51,293 nucleotides of DNA, taken from NCBI GenBank assembly GCA_013042915.1, contig JABDPF010000014.1, positions 1 through 51,293 on the forward strand, in the 5' to 3' direction. Each line of letters opens with the position of its first letter. Position 1 is the stretch's first letter. Shown one piece after another: positions 35,691-44,893 of the stretch. The notes beneath the pieces were generated by a model. It had not been told where the DNA came from and ran no database searches. It was given only the letters and a program-made list of their open reading frames with translations. Source of the DNA: Lysobacterales bacterium. GTDB lineage: Bacteria > Pseudomonadota > Gammaproteobacteria > Xanthomonadales > SZUA-36. Position numbers and translations under genes: made by a program.

Positions 35691-37973
35691 ATGCTGAAGC
35701 TTCGCCATCCGCTGTCGCTGCTGGTCATCTGTCTCCTCATCATGGCGGGGGTGCTGCGCAGTTTCACGCCCCCCAAGCCCGTGGGCGCCGACGTTCCGGA
35801 CGTCGTCTTTTCAGCCATTCGCGCCGACGCCATCCTTCGAGACCTGTTGCAGGAAAACCGGGCACATCCGGCCGGGTCCGAAATGAACGCCCGAGTGCGC
35901 AACCGCATCGCCGATCATTTCGAGATGGCCGGATACGACGTCGAAATCCAATCCAGGTTTCAATGCAATCCACGGTTCGGCAGCTGCAGCCCGGTGGAGA
36001 ACATCGTTGCGGTCAAACCGGGCAGCGACGGCAAGCACGCCGTTTTGCTGACGGCTCACTACGACAGCGTATGGACCGGTCCGGGTGCTGCCGACGACGG
36101 AGCCGGTGTAGCCGCCATTCTGGAAATCGCGCGGATGGCCGCCGATTATCCTCCGTACACGAACGACGTCATGTTTTTGATCACCGACAGCGAGGAGAAC
36201 GGCTTGATCGGCGCACGCGCCTTTGCCGATCACCATCCGGCGTTCAGCCGCGTGCGGGCGGTGATCAATCTGGAGGCGCGCGGCGTGACCGGGCCCAGCG
36301 TGTTGTTCGAGACCGGCATGGGCAACCGCAGCGTGGTGCGTGTCTTTTCCAAGAGCGTCGAACGTCCGGTGGCCAACTCGCTGGTATACGAGTTTTACAA
36401 GCGCATGCCCAACGACACGGATTACTCCGTTTACAAGGGCGAAGGCGTGATGGGGCTCAATTTTGCGTTCGCGCAGGGCGTTGCGGTCTATCATTCGGTG
36501 CTCGACGATCCCGACCACCTCGATCTGGGCAGCCTGCAACACCACGGCGACAATGCGTGGGCCATGCTGAATGCACTGGGTGACCGCGACCTCGGAAACA
36601 TCAAATCGCGCGAAGACGCCGGCTACATCGACCTGTTCGCCGGCACGCTGATCCACTACCCCGTGTCGATTACCGGCGGGCTGGCCCTGTTCCTCGGCGT
36701 GTGGGTGATGATTGCCATCTCGGCGGCCTTCCGCAAGGAATTTCGTTATCGTCAGCTGCGCTGGGGGCTGGTGGCAATACCGTTCCTGCTGCTGGCGGTG
36801 CCGCTGGCGGGTTACCTGTTGTCCTGGCCGTTGGGGCACTGGGCGGACATGTCTCCGCTGGAACATCCGCATCCCTGGCCGGGCCGCGTGACCTTGATGT
36901 TGGCAGCCGGCCTGGTCGGCTACGTGGCACTGAAACTGTTTTCAGGGCGCGTTTCGCCCTGTGCCTGGATGATTCTGGCCTGGTTGCTACTGTTCGTTTT
37001 TGCGATCGTGCTCACCCGAAAGTTGCCCACCGCTTCTCACATTGCGCTGGTGCCGCTGGCGGCGTTCGCCCTGGGATCGGTCATTGACCTGTTTCGCCGT
37101 AAATCCCCCGCACCGTTGTTGTTCTCTTCCATGGCGGGGTTCGCGGCGGCCTCGTACATCGCCTGGTACCATTTTTTCCTGCTGGGTGCAGTCATGAACT
37201 TTGATCGCTCGGGTGTGATCATCGTGCCGCTGATGCTGATGCTGCTCCTGGCCATGCCGATGCTGCTCGCCTTCGTTTCCCGTCGCGAACTCGATTGGTG
37301 GCCCGCCAAGTGGCTGGGCGTTGCCTTGCTGGCTGGATGGGCCGTGCACTATTTCATCCCGGCGTTTACCGCCGAGCGCCCCCGCGACATGACACTGATG
37401 TACCGCGAGGTGGCCGGCGAAGCGCGTGGCCACCTGGTGGTCGAAAGCCTGCACGGCACACCCGATCGAGTCTATGCACGAAAACACCTGTTCGAAACCC
37501 GGGTATTGAACTCGAGTCGGCTGGGCACGGTCGAGCGCCCGGCCCGTGAGGTTGAACCCCTGGGTCTGCCGGGTGTTGGGTGGACCCAGTCCGATCCTAG
37601 CGCGGAGGTCGATGGATGGCGGCGCAGTATCGTGATTGAACTTCCCGAGGCGACCCCGTTGCTGCAGCTGGCTGTTGACAATGATGCCGGCCTGCTGACC
37701 GCCCGGGTCAATGGTGAACTGGCGCTCGATACGCGAGCGGGCCCGAAGCGAGGGGGCAGGGCCCGGGTGCTGCGCATCATCCACCCCGGAAGCGGTTCCG
37801 TCGAGATTGAACTGCTCACCGACCGACCCGGAGGGTTCACGGTCTCGGCCATGACCTGGCACGAATTGCCCGGCGTGCTGATTGCCCCGTTCCTGGGAAA
37901 CTGGCCCGGGGATGCGCAACCATTGAAGTACGGTCCGCGCGCCGAACACATTCAGGAAATTGAAATACGATGA
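35691..37973 (+). CDS. Membrane-bound M28-family metallopeptidase
   Basis: 760 residues: an N-terminal signal anchor, a zinc aminopeptidase-type domain (about 45-310), then about eight transmembrane helices (about 320-565) and a C-terminal soluble beta-rich domain. Likely co-catalytic zinc ligands and the general base are His123 and Asp125 (LTAHYDS), Asp135 or Asp136 (GAADDGAG) and the Glu168-Glu169 pair in DSEENGLIG, with a later HSVLDDPDHL supplying the last His. The arrangement resembles the Fxna/ERMP1-type M28 membrane peptidases. The active site should face the periplasm. Its substrate is unknown. The start has a weak ribosome-binding sequence (CAGGGC), and it seems to stand alone between differently acting genes. 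Confidence 0.83.
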   Translation: MLKLRHPLSLLVICLLIMAGVLRSFTPPKPVGADVPDVVFSAIRADAILRDLLQENRAHPAGSEMNARVRNRIADHFEMAGYDVEIQSRFQCNPRFGSCSPVENIVAVKPGSDGKHAVLLTAHYDSVWTGPGAADDGAGVAAILEIARMAADYPPYTNDVMFLITDSEENGLIGARAFADHHPAFSRVRAVINLEARGVTGPSVLFETGMGNRSVVRVFSKSVERPVANSLVYEFYKRMPNDTDYSVYKGEGVMGLNFAFAQGVAVYHSVLDDPDHLDLGSLQHHGDNAWAMLNALGDRDLGNIKSREDAGYIDLFAGTLIHYPVSITGGLALFLGVWVMIAISAAFRKEFRYRQLRWGLVAIPFLLLAVPLAGYLLSWPLGHWADMSPLEHPHPWPGRVTLMLAAGLVGYVALKLFSGRVSPCAWMILAWLLLFVFAIVLTRKLPTASHIALVPLAAFALGSVIDLFRRKSPAPLLFSSMAGFAAASYIAWYHFFLLGAVMNFDRSGVIIVPLMLMLLLAMPMLLAFVSRRELDWWPAKWLGVALLAGWAVHYFIPAFTAERPRDMTLMYREVAGEARGHLVVESLHGTPDRVYARKHLFETRVLNSSRLGTVERPAREVEPLGLPGVGWTQSDPSAEVDGWRRSIVIELPEATPLLQLAVDNDAGLLTARVNGELALDTRAGPKRGGRARVLRIIHPGSGSVEIELLTDRPGGFTVSAMTWHELPGVLIAPFLGNWPGDAQPLKYGPRAEHIQEIEIR

Positions 37974-38006
37974 CCTCCCGATGTTGATCCCTTGCAGGCG
38001 CGCAGC

Positions 38007-39167
38007 ATGAGCCCTTCCCCGGTTATTCCGGTTACCGCGGCCGACTACCGGCTGCTGGCAAAAAAGCGCCTGCCGCGCTTCCTGTTCGACTACATCGACG
38101 GCGGTGCCGGTGAAGAATGCTCACTGGCCCGCAACGTCGCTGCGTTCGGCTCGGTGGCTCTGAAGCAACGTGTGATGCGTGACGTCAGCCGTATCGATAC
38201 CGCGGCGATGCTCCTGGGACAGCGTGTTTCCATGCCCGTCGTCCTGGCGCCGGTTGCGCTTGCCGGCATGTACCGGCGGCGTGGCGAAGCCCAGGCGGCG
38301 CGGGGCGCGCGCAAGGCGGGCGTTCCTTTCACGACGTCCACGATGGGCATTTGCTCCGTGGCAGAGGTACAAGGGGCCGCTGGGGGCGGGTCCTGGTACC
38401 AGCTGTACATGTTGCGTGATCGCGGGGTGGTCGAAGCGATACTCGACCGCGTTCGGGACGCCGGGGTCGAGACCCTCGTATTCACGGTGGACCTGCCGAT
38501 GCTCGGCAAGCGTTACCGCGACGATCACAACGGCGTGATGGCCGGGGGCTTCAGGGGCGCGAGCGCCAAGGCCCTGCAATTGGTCAGCCGCCCGCGCTGG
38601 TTGTGGGACGTGGGCCTTCGCGGCAAACCGCACGATTTCGGCAACCTCGCCGGCGTCGTGCGTGGCGTGCGCGACCTGGACGGGTTCAAGGCGTTCATCG
38701 ACTCCCAGTTCGACCCCTCGGTCACCTGGGCAGACCTCGGCTGGTTGCGTGAGCGCTGGGCGGGGTCTCTCGTGATCAAGGGCGTGATGGGTACGCAGGA
38801 CGCGATTGCGGCGGCCGATGCGGGGGCTGATGCGGTCGTGGTTTCCAACCATGGTGGCCGCCAACTGGATGGCGTCGCATCGAGCCTGTCGAAGTTACCC
38901 GAAGTGGCGGACGCGGTGGGCGATCGGCTGGAGGTACTCATGGACGGCGGGGCGCGCAACGGCACCGACATCATCAAGGCGATCGCACGAGGCGCTCGCG
39001 GCGTCATGCTCGGACGCGCCTGGGCCTGGGCGCTGGCGGCACGGGGCGAGCGGGGCGTTGCCGACTTGCTCGAGGTGATTCAAATGGAAATCGCCAACTC
39101 GATGGCGCTGATGGGTGTCAACCGCATCGATGAGATCGATGCGGGCCGGGTCGAACCCAGCCCTTAA
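38007..39167 (+). CDS. FMN-dependent alpha-hydroxy-acid dehydrogenase (L-lactate dehydrogenase type)
   Basis: 386 residues from ATG 38007; a TTG at 37992 would add five residues. The TIM-barrel FMN enzyme family is clear from DYIDGGAGEE near the N-terminus, PVVLAPVALAGMYRRRGE, the FMN-phosphate region and VVSNHGGRQLDG with the catalytic His282 and the substrate-binding Arg two residues after the Gly pair, then MDGGARNGTDIIKA and GVMLGRAWAWAL. It resembles LldD more than glycolate or mandelate oxidase. The likely role is oxidation of L-lactate or a similar hydroxy acid to the 2-oxo acid, with electrons passed to quinones. The gene is 33 bases behind the peptidase and ends at a strong bidirectional hairpin. 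Confidence 0.88.
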   Translation: MSPSPVIPVTAADYRLLAKKRLPRFLFDYIDGGAGEECSLARNVAAFGSVALKQRVMRDVSRIDTAAMLLGQRVSMPVVLAPVALAGMYRRRGEAQAARGARKAGVPFTTSTMGICSVAEVQGAAGGGSWYQLYMLRDRGVVEAILDRVRDAGVETLVFTVDLPMLGKRYRDDHNGVMAGGFRGASAKALQLVSRPRWLWDVGLRGKPHDFGNLAGVVRGVRDLDGFKAFIDSQFDPSVTWADLGWLRERWAGSLVIKGVMGTQDAIAAADAGADAVVVSNHGGRQLDGVASSLSKLPEVADAVGDRLEVLMDGGARNGTDIIKAIARGARGVMLGRAWAWALAARGERGVADLLEVIQMEIANSMALMGVNRIDEIDAGRVEPSP

Positions 39168-39170
39168 GAA

Positions 39171-39194
39171 ACCGGGCCACTCGCGTGGCCCGGT
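39171..39194. terminator. Strong hairpin between convergent hydroxy-acid dehydrogenase and porin genes
   Basis: ACCGGGCCAC (39171-39180) and GTGGCCCGGT (39185-39194) form a perfect 10-bp stem with a TCGC loop, four bases after the plus-strand stop and 12 bases beyond the porin stop on the other strand. On the minus strand it is followed by TTCTT, so it probably terminates the porin transcript and may act for both. Confidence 0.65.
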
Positions 39195-39206
39195 CATCCG
39201 ATTGGA

Positions 39207-40553
39207 TCAGTAGGCGTACTTGGCGGAGAACTGGATGCGGTCCAGGTCGCCGTCGGTGCCGCTTTCGACTTCGCGGTTCGCGTGCATGTATTCCACGCCG
39301 AGGTCCAGCTTCGGCACCGGCGAGTAGATCAGGTTCACGTGAACGCTTGTGGCGTCGGTGGTCACGCCCATGCCGGTGAGTTCCGTTTCGTTATCCACGT
39401 CGAGGTAGCCCAGGGTCAGGTTGCTGCGCCATTTCTCGTTCCAGAAGTGGCGGTAGGAACCGAAGATGCCCATGGAGTCGATGGCTTCGAGGTTGCCGTC
39501 GGCATCGAGCACGGCGCCATTTGCCGTGTTCAGGCCGAGGTAGCGGCCCAGGCCGCTGCCGGCGCTGGCCATCCAGCGGAAATCGTCACGCTCGCCGATC
39601 ATGTGCTTGCCCGACACGCTGATGCCATAGCCGTAAGTGGAGTCGTCGATTCCGGCGGCCCGATTCTCGTACGCCAGTTCGCGCACGATGCCCGCCACGG
39701 TGACCGATCCGAAGTTGTAGCGCGCAACCAGGTCCGGGATCATGTTGTCGTCGGCAACGATCCGACCGCCTCCGCCGAACGGCGTGATGGTGGTTTCGGG
39801 GTTCTCGGCTGCAAACTGCCATTTGCCCGACGTATAACGGATCATCGCCTGCCGTCCGAAAATGGTGGATTCCGCCGGTCCGACGAAGTCCAGGTTCTCG
39901 GGCAGTGCCCCCACGTTGAAGAAGGTCATCCACGTTTGGCCGAACAGCCAGTTGTTGTACGTGAAGAAGGCATGGCGTAAGCGCGGGCTGAAGGAGTTCG
40001 AAACGCGTTCATTGCCCTGTCCGCTGAGAAGAAAATCCATCTCGATGAAGGTGCGCATCTTTGCGCCGTTATCCAGATTGTGGGTCGAACCGAAATTGAC
40101 CCGTGATTCCTTGGCGTGCATGTCCAGATAACTCTCACCGGCGTCACCGACCGGGATTGTGCCGGGGATGTAGAAGTCGCGACCCGCGCCGCTTGAGGGC
40201 CCGCCGCTGTAATCACTGTAGATCGTGTCCAGTTTCACGTAGCCGCCGAACTTGTAGCTGTGCTTGTGGACTTTCTCGGCCTCCACTGCCTCGTGGGCGG
40301 CGATCAGTTCCTCCACGCGCTGCTCGGCGATGGCCTCGGCTTTGGCCTCGGCGGCGGCTTCGATTTCAGCCGTGTTCGGTCCGCTGTCCGGCATCTTGTT
40401 GAGCAGCTGCGAGACCAGGGCCTCGAGTTCGGCAACGCGCGCCTCGAGTTCCTCTACGCGATCTCCATCAGCGAAAGCAGTGGTGGCGCCGCAGCCGAGA
40501 GCGGTCGCCACGGACAGACTGAGAAGTAACTTCCTGGTAGATTTCAGGGCCAT
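39207..40553 (-). CDS. DcaP-like trimeric outer-membrane porin
   Basis: 448 residues from the ATG at 40553, preceded by GGGAGAGG; a start at 40568 would add five residues. A signal peptide (to about residue 29, TTAFAD) is followed by a coiled-coil VEELEARVAELEALVSQLL that in DcaP proteins stabilises the trimer, an Ala/Glu-rich helix, and a 16-stranded barrel beginning near FGGYVKLDTIYSD and closing with IQFSAKYAY, with the required terminal aromatic. DcaP channels pass dicarboxylates and other small organic acids. It is divergent from the CrbR gene and carries, 68 bases before its start, the same TACGACYAAAG motif seen before the symporter operon, which suggests co-regulation with carboxylate uptake. 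Confidence 0.82.
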   Translation of the reverse strand: MALKSTRKLLLSLSVATALGCGATTAFADGDRVEELEARVAELEALVSQLLNKMPDSGPNTAEIEAAAEAKAEAIAEQRVEELIAAHEAVEAEKVHKHSYKFGGYVKLDTIYSDYSGGPSSGAGRDFYIPGTIPVGDAGESYLDMHAKESRVNFGSTHNLDNGAKMRTFIEMDFLLSGQGNERVSNSFSPRLRHAFFTYNNWLFGQTWMTFFNVGALPENLDFVGPAESTIFGRQAMIRYTSGKWQFAAENPETTITPFGGGGRIVADDNMIPDLVARYNFGSVTVAGIVRELAYENRAAGIDDSTYGYGISVSGKHMIGERDDFRWMASAGSGLGRYLGLNTANGAVLDADGNLEAIDSMGIFGSYRHFWNEKWRSNLTLGYLDVDNETELTGMGVTTDATSVHVNLIYSPVPKLDLGVEYMHANREVESGTDGDLDRIQFSAKYAY

Positions 40554-40620
40554 GTGAGCCTCTCCCAATTGGTAGTGTGCTCGTGCATGATCCTTCCTCG
40601 GGGCGCGACAGGGTATTAGC

Positions 40621-40631
40621 CTTTGGTCGTA
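40621..40631 (-). promoter_or_regulatory. Candidate CrbR site upstream of the porin gene
   Basis: Reads TACGACCAAAG on the minus strand. It matches TACGACTAAAG before the symporter operon at 10 of 11 positions, has the same orientation toward the gene, and nearly the same distance to the start codon (68 versus 69 bases). A -10-like GATCAT lies the same 39 bases downstream as TAACAT does at the other site, placing the motif at about -51 to -41. Confidence 0.45.
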
Positions 40632-40709
40632 AGGTGTGCGCGCTCAACCCTGTCACTATCGACGAAGGTCTATTGTTTTTTTGACGGTGAAGCTGGGAAA
40701 ATCGCGGTT

Positions 40710-41387
40710 ATGAGCCGACTCCTCGCAATCCAGGCGGAAACCGTTATCGTCGCGGACGATCACCCGCTGTTCCGCACAGCGATCAAAGAAGCGCTAGAAG
40801 CGGAGCAGGGTGAAACCCGGTTTCTCGAGGCGAGTTCCTTCGAGAGCCTGCAGGAACTCGTGGACCAAACCCGCGAGGTGGACCTCGTGTTGCTGGATCT
40901 GCACATGCCGGGCGTAAGCGGTTTTGCCGGGCTGGTTTACCTGTGCAAGCGCTACCCCAGTGTTCCGGTCGTCATTATCTCGGCCAACGAAGATCCGGTG
41001 GTGATTCGGCGAGCGCTGGAACACGGGGCGGCTGGTTTCATTCCCAAGTCGTCGAGCATCGATACCATTACCCAGGCCATATCGTCCATATTGCTCGGAG
41101 AGATCTGGGCGCCCGCGCCGGGCCGGTCCGAACTCGCGGGCCGGAGCGGATCCGAGTTGGAAATGGCTGAGCGGATGGCGCAATTGACACCGCAGCAGTT
41201 CAAGGTGCTGATGATGATGTCCCAGGGGCTGCTGAACAAACAGATTGCTTTTGATCTGGGAGTCTCCGAGGCCACGATCAAGGCACACGTCACGGCTATC
41301 ATGAACAAGCTCGGCGTCAGCAACCGCACCCAGGCCGTTCTGGCCGCCACCCAACTGGCCGTCGCCAACCCCAATTCAGCCAGGTAG
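40710..41387 (+). CDS. crbR: LuxR/NarL-family response regulator (CrbR-like)
   Basis: 225 residues from ATG 40710; an upstream in-frame start at 40623 would add 29 unlikely residues. The receiver domain (about 10-125) has Asp16-Asp17, phospho-acceptor Asp63 in LVLLDLHMPG, Ser91 and Lys113. The C-terminal LuxR helix-turn-helix (about 160-220) has LLNKQIAFDLGVSEATIKAHV. It ends nine bases from the convergent end of the CrbS-like kinase gene, and its neighbours match the known CrbS/CrbR acetate-switch locus, where CrbR activates acs and actP-type genes. Activation of the symporter operon, the synthetase and possibly the porin is the expected role; no binding data can be derived from the sequence. 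Confidence 0.82.
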   Translation: MSRLLAIQAETVIVADDHPLFRTAIKEALEAEQGETRFLEASSFESLQELVDQTREVDLVLLDLHMPGVSGFAGLVYLCKRYPSVPVVIISANEDPVVIRRALEHGAAGFIPKSSSIDTITQAISSILLGEIWAPAPGRSELAGRSGSELEMAERMAQLTPQQFKVLMMMSQGLLNKQIAFDLGVSEATIKAHVTAIMNKLGVSNRTQAVLAATQLAVANPNSAR

Positions 41388-41396
41388 TCAGCAGGC

Positions 41397-44300
41397 TTAA
41401 CGGTTTTTCAGGGTGTTCGTCATCAGTGCCCTAAGTGCGGCCGGCTTGATGGGCTTGCGCAGAAGGCCGTATTTCATGCGGCGGACTTCCTCTTCCAGTT
41501 CGGGTGAGCGGTCGGCGGTGATAACGATGGTCGGGAGACGCTTCCCGAGCAGTTCCTCGAGATACGCCATGACGTCCAGCCCGAACACCTGTTGCGACAG
41601 GTGATGATCGACCAGCACCATGTCGGGCGGGCCGTGTTCCTTGACGCGTTGAACGGCTTGCTCACGATCCTGGGCGAGCAGCACCGTGCAACCCCAGCGG
41701 TCGAGCAACAGGTTCATTCCCTCGAGAATATCCGCCTCGTTGTCGATGCAGAGCACAGCCAGTCCTTGCAGACGCGGATGGTCGCTGCGCGGTGCGTCTT
41801 TGGGTCGCTGGGCCTCGATGCGTTCCCTCGAGGCCAGTGGAACCGTCACCGAAAACGTGCTGCCGTGCCCCGGGCGGGAACGAACTTCCATCCGGTGCCC
41901 CAGCATGTGCGCGATGCGATCACAGATCGCCAGGCCCAGCCCCAGTCCCTTTTCCTCCAGCCGATGCGCGTAATCCAGGCGATGGAACTCCTGGAAAATG
42001 GCCCGGGAATCGTCCTCGGCGATGCCAACGCCCGTGTCGCTGACGCGGAAGCGCAGGTGGTCACCTCGGCGCTGGCAGGAGAGGAGGACGCCGCCGCTCT
42101 CGGTGTAGCGGATCGCGTTGGACAGGAAATTCTGCAGGATTCGATAGAGCAGGTTGCGATCGCTGAACACCTGATCCTTTCGACCGCGCACGCGCAGCTG
42201 CAAGTCCCGGTTGGCCGCCAGGGGCTGGAAGCGTCGTCGAAGCTGCTCGAATAACTCGCTGACCTCGATGACCTCCGGATCGGGTTCGTACATGCCCGAG
42301 TCGAGCTTCGAAATATCCAGTAGCGCGCCGAGCAGTTCTTCCGCCGCGGTCAGGCTACGGTCCACGCGTTTGACCAGCCGGGCTTCTTCGTCACCACCTT
42401 CGCCGGCCTGTTGCCGAAGGATGGAAACGAACAGGCGTGCGGCGTTGATGGGTTGCAACAGGTCGTGGCTCGCCGCGGCCAGGAAACGTGTCTTGCTTCT
42501 ATTTGCGCTTTCCGCGGTTTTGCGTGCTTCCTCGAGGTCAGCATTGGCCTCGCTGAGTTCTTGTGTGCGTTGCCTCACCCGCTGCTCCAGCGTTTCATTG
42601 ATGAGTTTCAACTCGCTGGCAATCGTCTTGAAATGGGTGATGTTGGAGAATGTCGTGACGTAGCCGCCACCGGGCAGCGGGTTACCCTGGATTTCGATCA
42701 CGCTCCCGTCAGGCCAGCTTCGTTCGAAGCGGTAGTGATCCCCCCCCCGTAGCAAATCGAGCCGCTTTCGAACGGCGGCTTCGGACGTGCCTCCCCGAAT
42801 CAGCCCGCGAGTCGCGTTGTGTCGAATCAATTCTTCAACAGGCTGTCCCAGGTAGACCATGCCGTCCGGATAATTCATTAGCTCGAGGTAGCTCTGGTTC
42901 CATCCCACCAGCCGAAGGTCCTTGTCGATCACGGCGACACCCTGGGACATGTTGTCCAGGGTAGCTTGCAGAAGCTCGCGGTTGAACTGGACCGCCTGGG
43001 AGGTTTGATTCAACAGCTCGAAAACGGCCTCGGGCCCCAGGCCGCGATGGTGCAAAGCGGTCGTCAGCACGCTGCGTGCCGAGGCCGAACCGATCGATCC
43101 GGCCAGCAGTCGTTCGCCAAATTGCACCGTGGCCGGCGTGGCCAACGCGTCCGCTTCCAGGTGGTTGCTGTGCAGGTGGGTCTCCAGCGCCCGACGCGTG
43201 GAATCGCGGCCCAGAAAACGGCCGAGGGTGTTCTCGAGTTCGCCAAGCGTGATGAGCCCTGCATCGGGTTCCTCGCGCTCGGCTTTGCGGCGCCTGACGG
43301 TGTCTTCGCTGAACATCAGCGAAACGACCACGACCGCCAGCGCGTTCAGTGCCAGGGACCATGCGGCGCCCTGGTTGAACGCGACGTCGGGCAGGCCGGT
43401 CGCTTCCGAGCCCGCCAGGGATGGCAGTAGCAGCAGCACAAACCAGCCACCGACGCCCACGGTCAGGCCGCTCAACGCACCCGCTCGGTTGGCGCCAGGC
43501 CAATAGAGGCCGATCAGCATCGCGGGAGCGAATTGCGCCGCCGCCGAAAACGAAAGCAGACCGATGGACGCCAGCGGCACGCCGGCTTCAATGGCTTGGT
43601 AGTAGGCATAAGCGAGCAACGAGATAGCCACGATCGAAATACGGCGCACACGCAGTAACGTGCGTGACAGGTCGGTTTCCCCGCGAACGCCGGCCATGCC
43701 GCTGCGCAGCAGAAGGGGCATCACGATGTCGTTGCTCACCATGATGGCCAGGGCAACGGTCGCCACGATGACCATTCCGCTGGCGGCCGAGAAGCCGCCC
43801 AAAAACGCCAGCACCGTGAGCGCCTCTTTGTCGAACGCGATGGGTAGCGCGAGTACGTAGCTGTCCGGATGAACGTCCTGGCCGCCGAATTGCACGAGAC
43901 CTGCCAATGCAATCGGCATCGCCAGGATGGCGAACACGGCCAGGTAAGAGGGAAACAGCCAGCGGGCCGTCTTCAGTTCCCGAATGTCCCTGAATTCAAC
44001 AATCGCCACGTGAAATTGCCGGGGCAGGCACAGGATGGCGGTCATGGCCAGCACCAGTTGGATACCGAATCCTTCGGGCAGTCGCCAGGGCGAAAAGAGC
44101 TCCTGGTAGTTCTGGTTCTCGCGAACGGTGGCGGCCACCTCGCCGAATCCACCAAAGATGCCGAATATGACGAACAAGCCGATGGCGAGAAAGGCCAGCA
44201 GCTTGACCAACGACTCGAAGGCGATGGCCCACATCAACCCGCGGTGATGCTCGCTGGCGTCCAGGGTGCGCGTACCGAACAGGGTGGCGAATAGCGCTAG

Positions 44301-44801
44301 CGTCAGCGCCACGTAAAGTGACAACTCTCCGGGAAGAGCCGCGTCGTTGGTGACCGAGCCTGCGACCACGTTGAATCCGTTCGTGATGCCTTTGAATTGA
44401 AGAGCGATATACGGGACCGAGCCGATTACCGCCGCCAGCGTCACCAGCACGGCAATGCTGTGGCTTCGGTCGTAGCGGTGGGCGATGAAGTCGGCGATCG
44501 ACGTGATTCGCTGATGGTGGCTGATGGTCGCGATCCGCCGGAGCAGGTCGAAGCCGAACAGCATCAGCAAGGCCGGGCCGAGGTAGATCGGCAAATAGCC
44601 CCAGCCCGTCGTGGCCGCGCTGCCGACCGCGCCGTAAAAGGTCCAAGACGTGCAGTAAACCGCCAGTGAAAGTGAATAAATGACGGCCTGGATGTTGCGA
44701 TGGTCGCGTGCAATGCGCTTGCGGTCACCAATCCAGGCGATGGCGAACAGCAGCCCCATGTAGGCCAGTGCGGTCGTGATCAGGGACCAGGTGCTGAGCA
44801 T
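41397..44801 (-). CDS. crbS: Hybrid sensor histidine kinase with sodium:solute symporter domain (CrbS-like)
   Basis: 1134 residues. Residues about 1-490 are a sodium:solute symporter-like domain of some 12-13 helices, beginning LITTALAYMGLLFAIAW. A linker leads to a PAS domain (about 610-740, with VAVIDKDLRLVGWNQSYLELM), a coiled coil, a HisKA domain with phospho-acceptor His779 (AASHDLLQPINAARL), an HATPase domain (NFLSNAIRYT, DTGVGIAEDDS, KGLGLGLAI) and a C-terminal receiver with Asp1065 (MVLVDHHLS). This is the CrbS/MxtR architecture, in which the transporter-like domain is thought to couple carboxylate or ion flux to signalling. Start: GGAG upstream of ATG 44801. It is divergent from the symporter operon across 92 bases and convergent to crbR. 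Confidence 0.88.
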   Translation of the reverse strand: MLSTWSLITTALAYMGLLFAIAWIGDRKRIARDHRNIQAVIYSLSLAVYCTSWTFYGAVGSAATTGWGYLPIYLGPALLMLFGFDLLRRIATISHHQRITSIADFIAHRYDRSHSIAVLVTLAAVIGSVPYIALQFKGITNGFNVVAGSVTNDAALPGELSLYVALTLALFATLFGTRTLDASEHHRGLMWAIAFESLVKLLAFLAIGLFVIFGIFGGFGEVAATVRENQNYQELFSPWRLPEGFGIQLVLAMTAILCLPRQFHVAIVEFRDIRELKTARWLFPSYLAVFAILAMPIALAGLVQFGGQDVHPDSYVLALPIAFDKEALTVLAFLGGFSAASGMVIVATVALAIMVSNDIVMPLLLRSGMAGVRGETDLSRTLLRVRRISIVAISLLAYAYYQAIEAGVPLASIGLLSFSAAAQFAPAMLIGLYWPGANRAGALSGLTVGVGGWFVLLLLPSLAGSEATGLPDVAFNQGAAWSLALNALAVVVVSLMFSEDTVRRRKAEREEPDAGLITLGELENTLGRFLGRDSTRRALETHLHSNHLEADALATPATVQFGERLLAGSIGSASARSVLTTALHHRGLGPEAVFELLNQTSQAVQFNRELLQATLDNMSQGVAVIDKDLRLVGWNQSYLELMNYPDGMVYLGQPVEELIRHNATRGLIRGGTSEAAVRKRLDLLRGGDHYRFERSWPDGSVIEIQGNPLPGGGYVTTFSNITHFKTIASELKLINETLEQRVRQRTQELSEANADLEEARKTAESANRSKTRFLAAASHDLLQPINAARLFVSILRQQAGEGGDEEARLVKRVDRSLTAAEELLGALLDISKLDSGMYEPDPEVIEVSELFEQLRRRFQPLAANRDLQLRVRGRKDQVFSDRNLLYRILQNFLSNAIRYTESGGVLLSCQRRGDHLRFRVSDTGVGIAEDDSRAIFQEFHRLDYAHRLEEKGLGLGLAICDRIAHMLGHRMEVRSRPGHGSTFSVTVPLASRERIEAQRPKDAPRSDHPRLQGLAVLCIDNEADILEGMNLLLDRWGCTVLLAQDREQAVQRVKEHGPPDMVLVDHHLSQQVFGLDVMAYLEELLGKRLPTIVITADRSPELEEEVRRMKYGLLRKPIKPAALRALMTNTLKNR

Positions 44802-44814
44802 GGAACTCCGGTTC

Positions 44815-44825
44815 TACGACTAAAG
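44815..44825 (+). promoter_or_regulatory. Candidate CrbR site upstream of the symporter operon
   Basis: TACGACTAAAG, embedded in the inverted repeat CTAC-N7-GTAG (44814-44828), 69 bases before the DUF4212 start codon and 14 bases upstream of the crbS start on the other strand. A TAACAT at 44854-44859 could be the -10 element. A near-identical element with matching geometry precedes the porin gene. Confidence 0.5.
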
Positions 44826-44893
44826 TAGGGGCGTTTAAGCGATGGCCGCAACGTAACATAGCGATCGGGAAACTACCATCGGAGAGACTGCTC

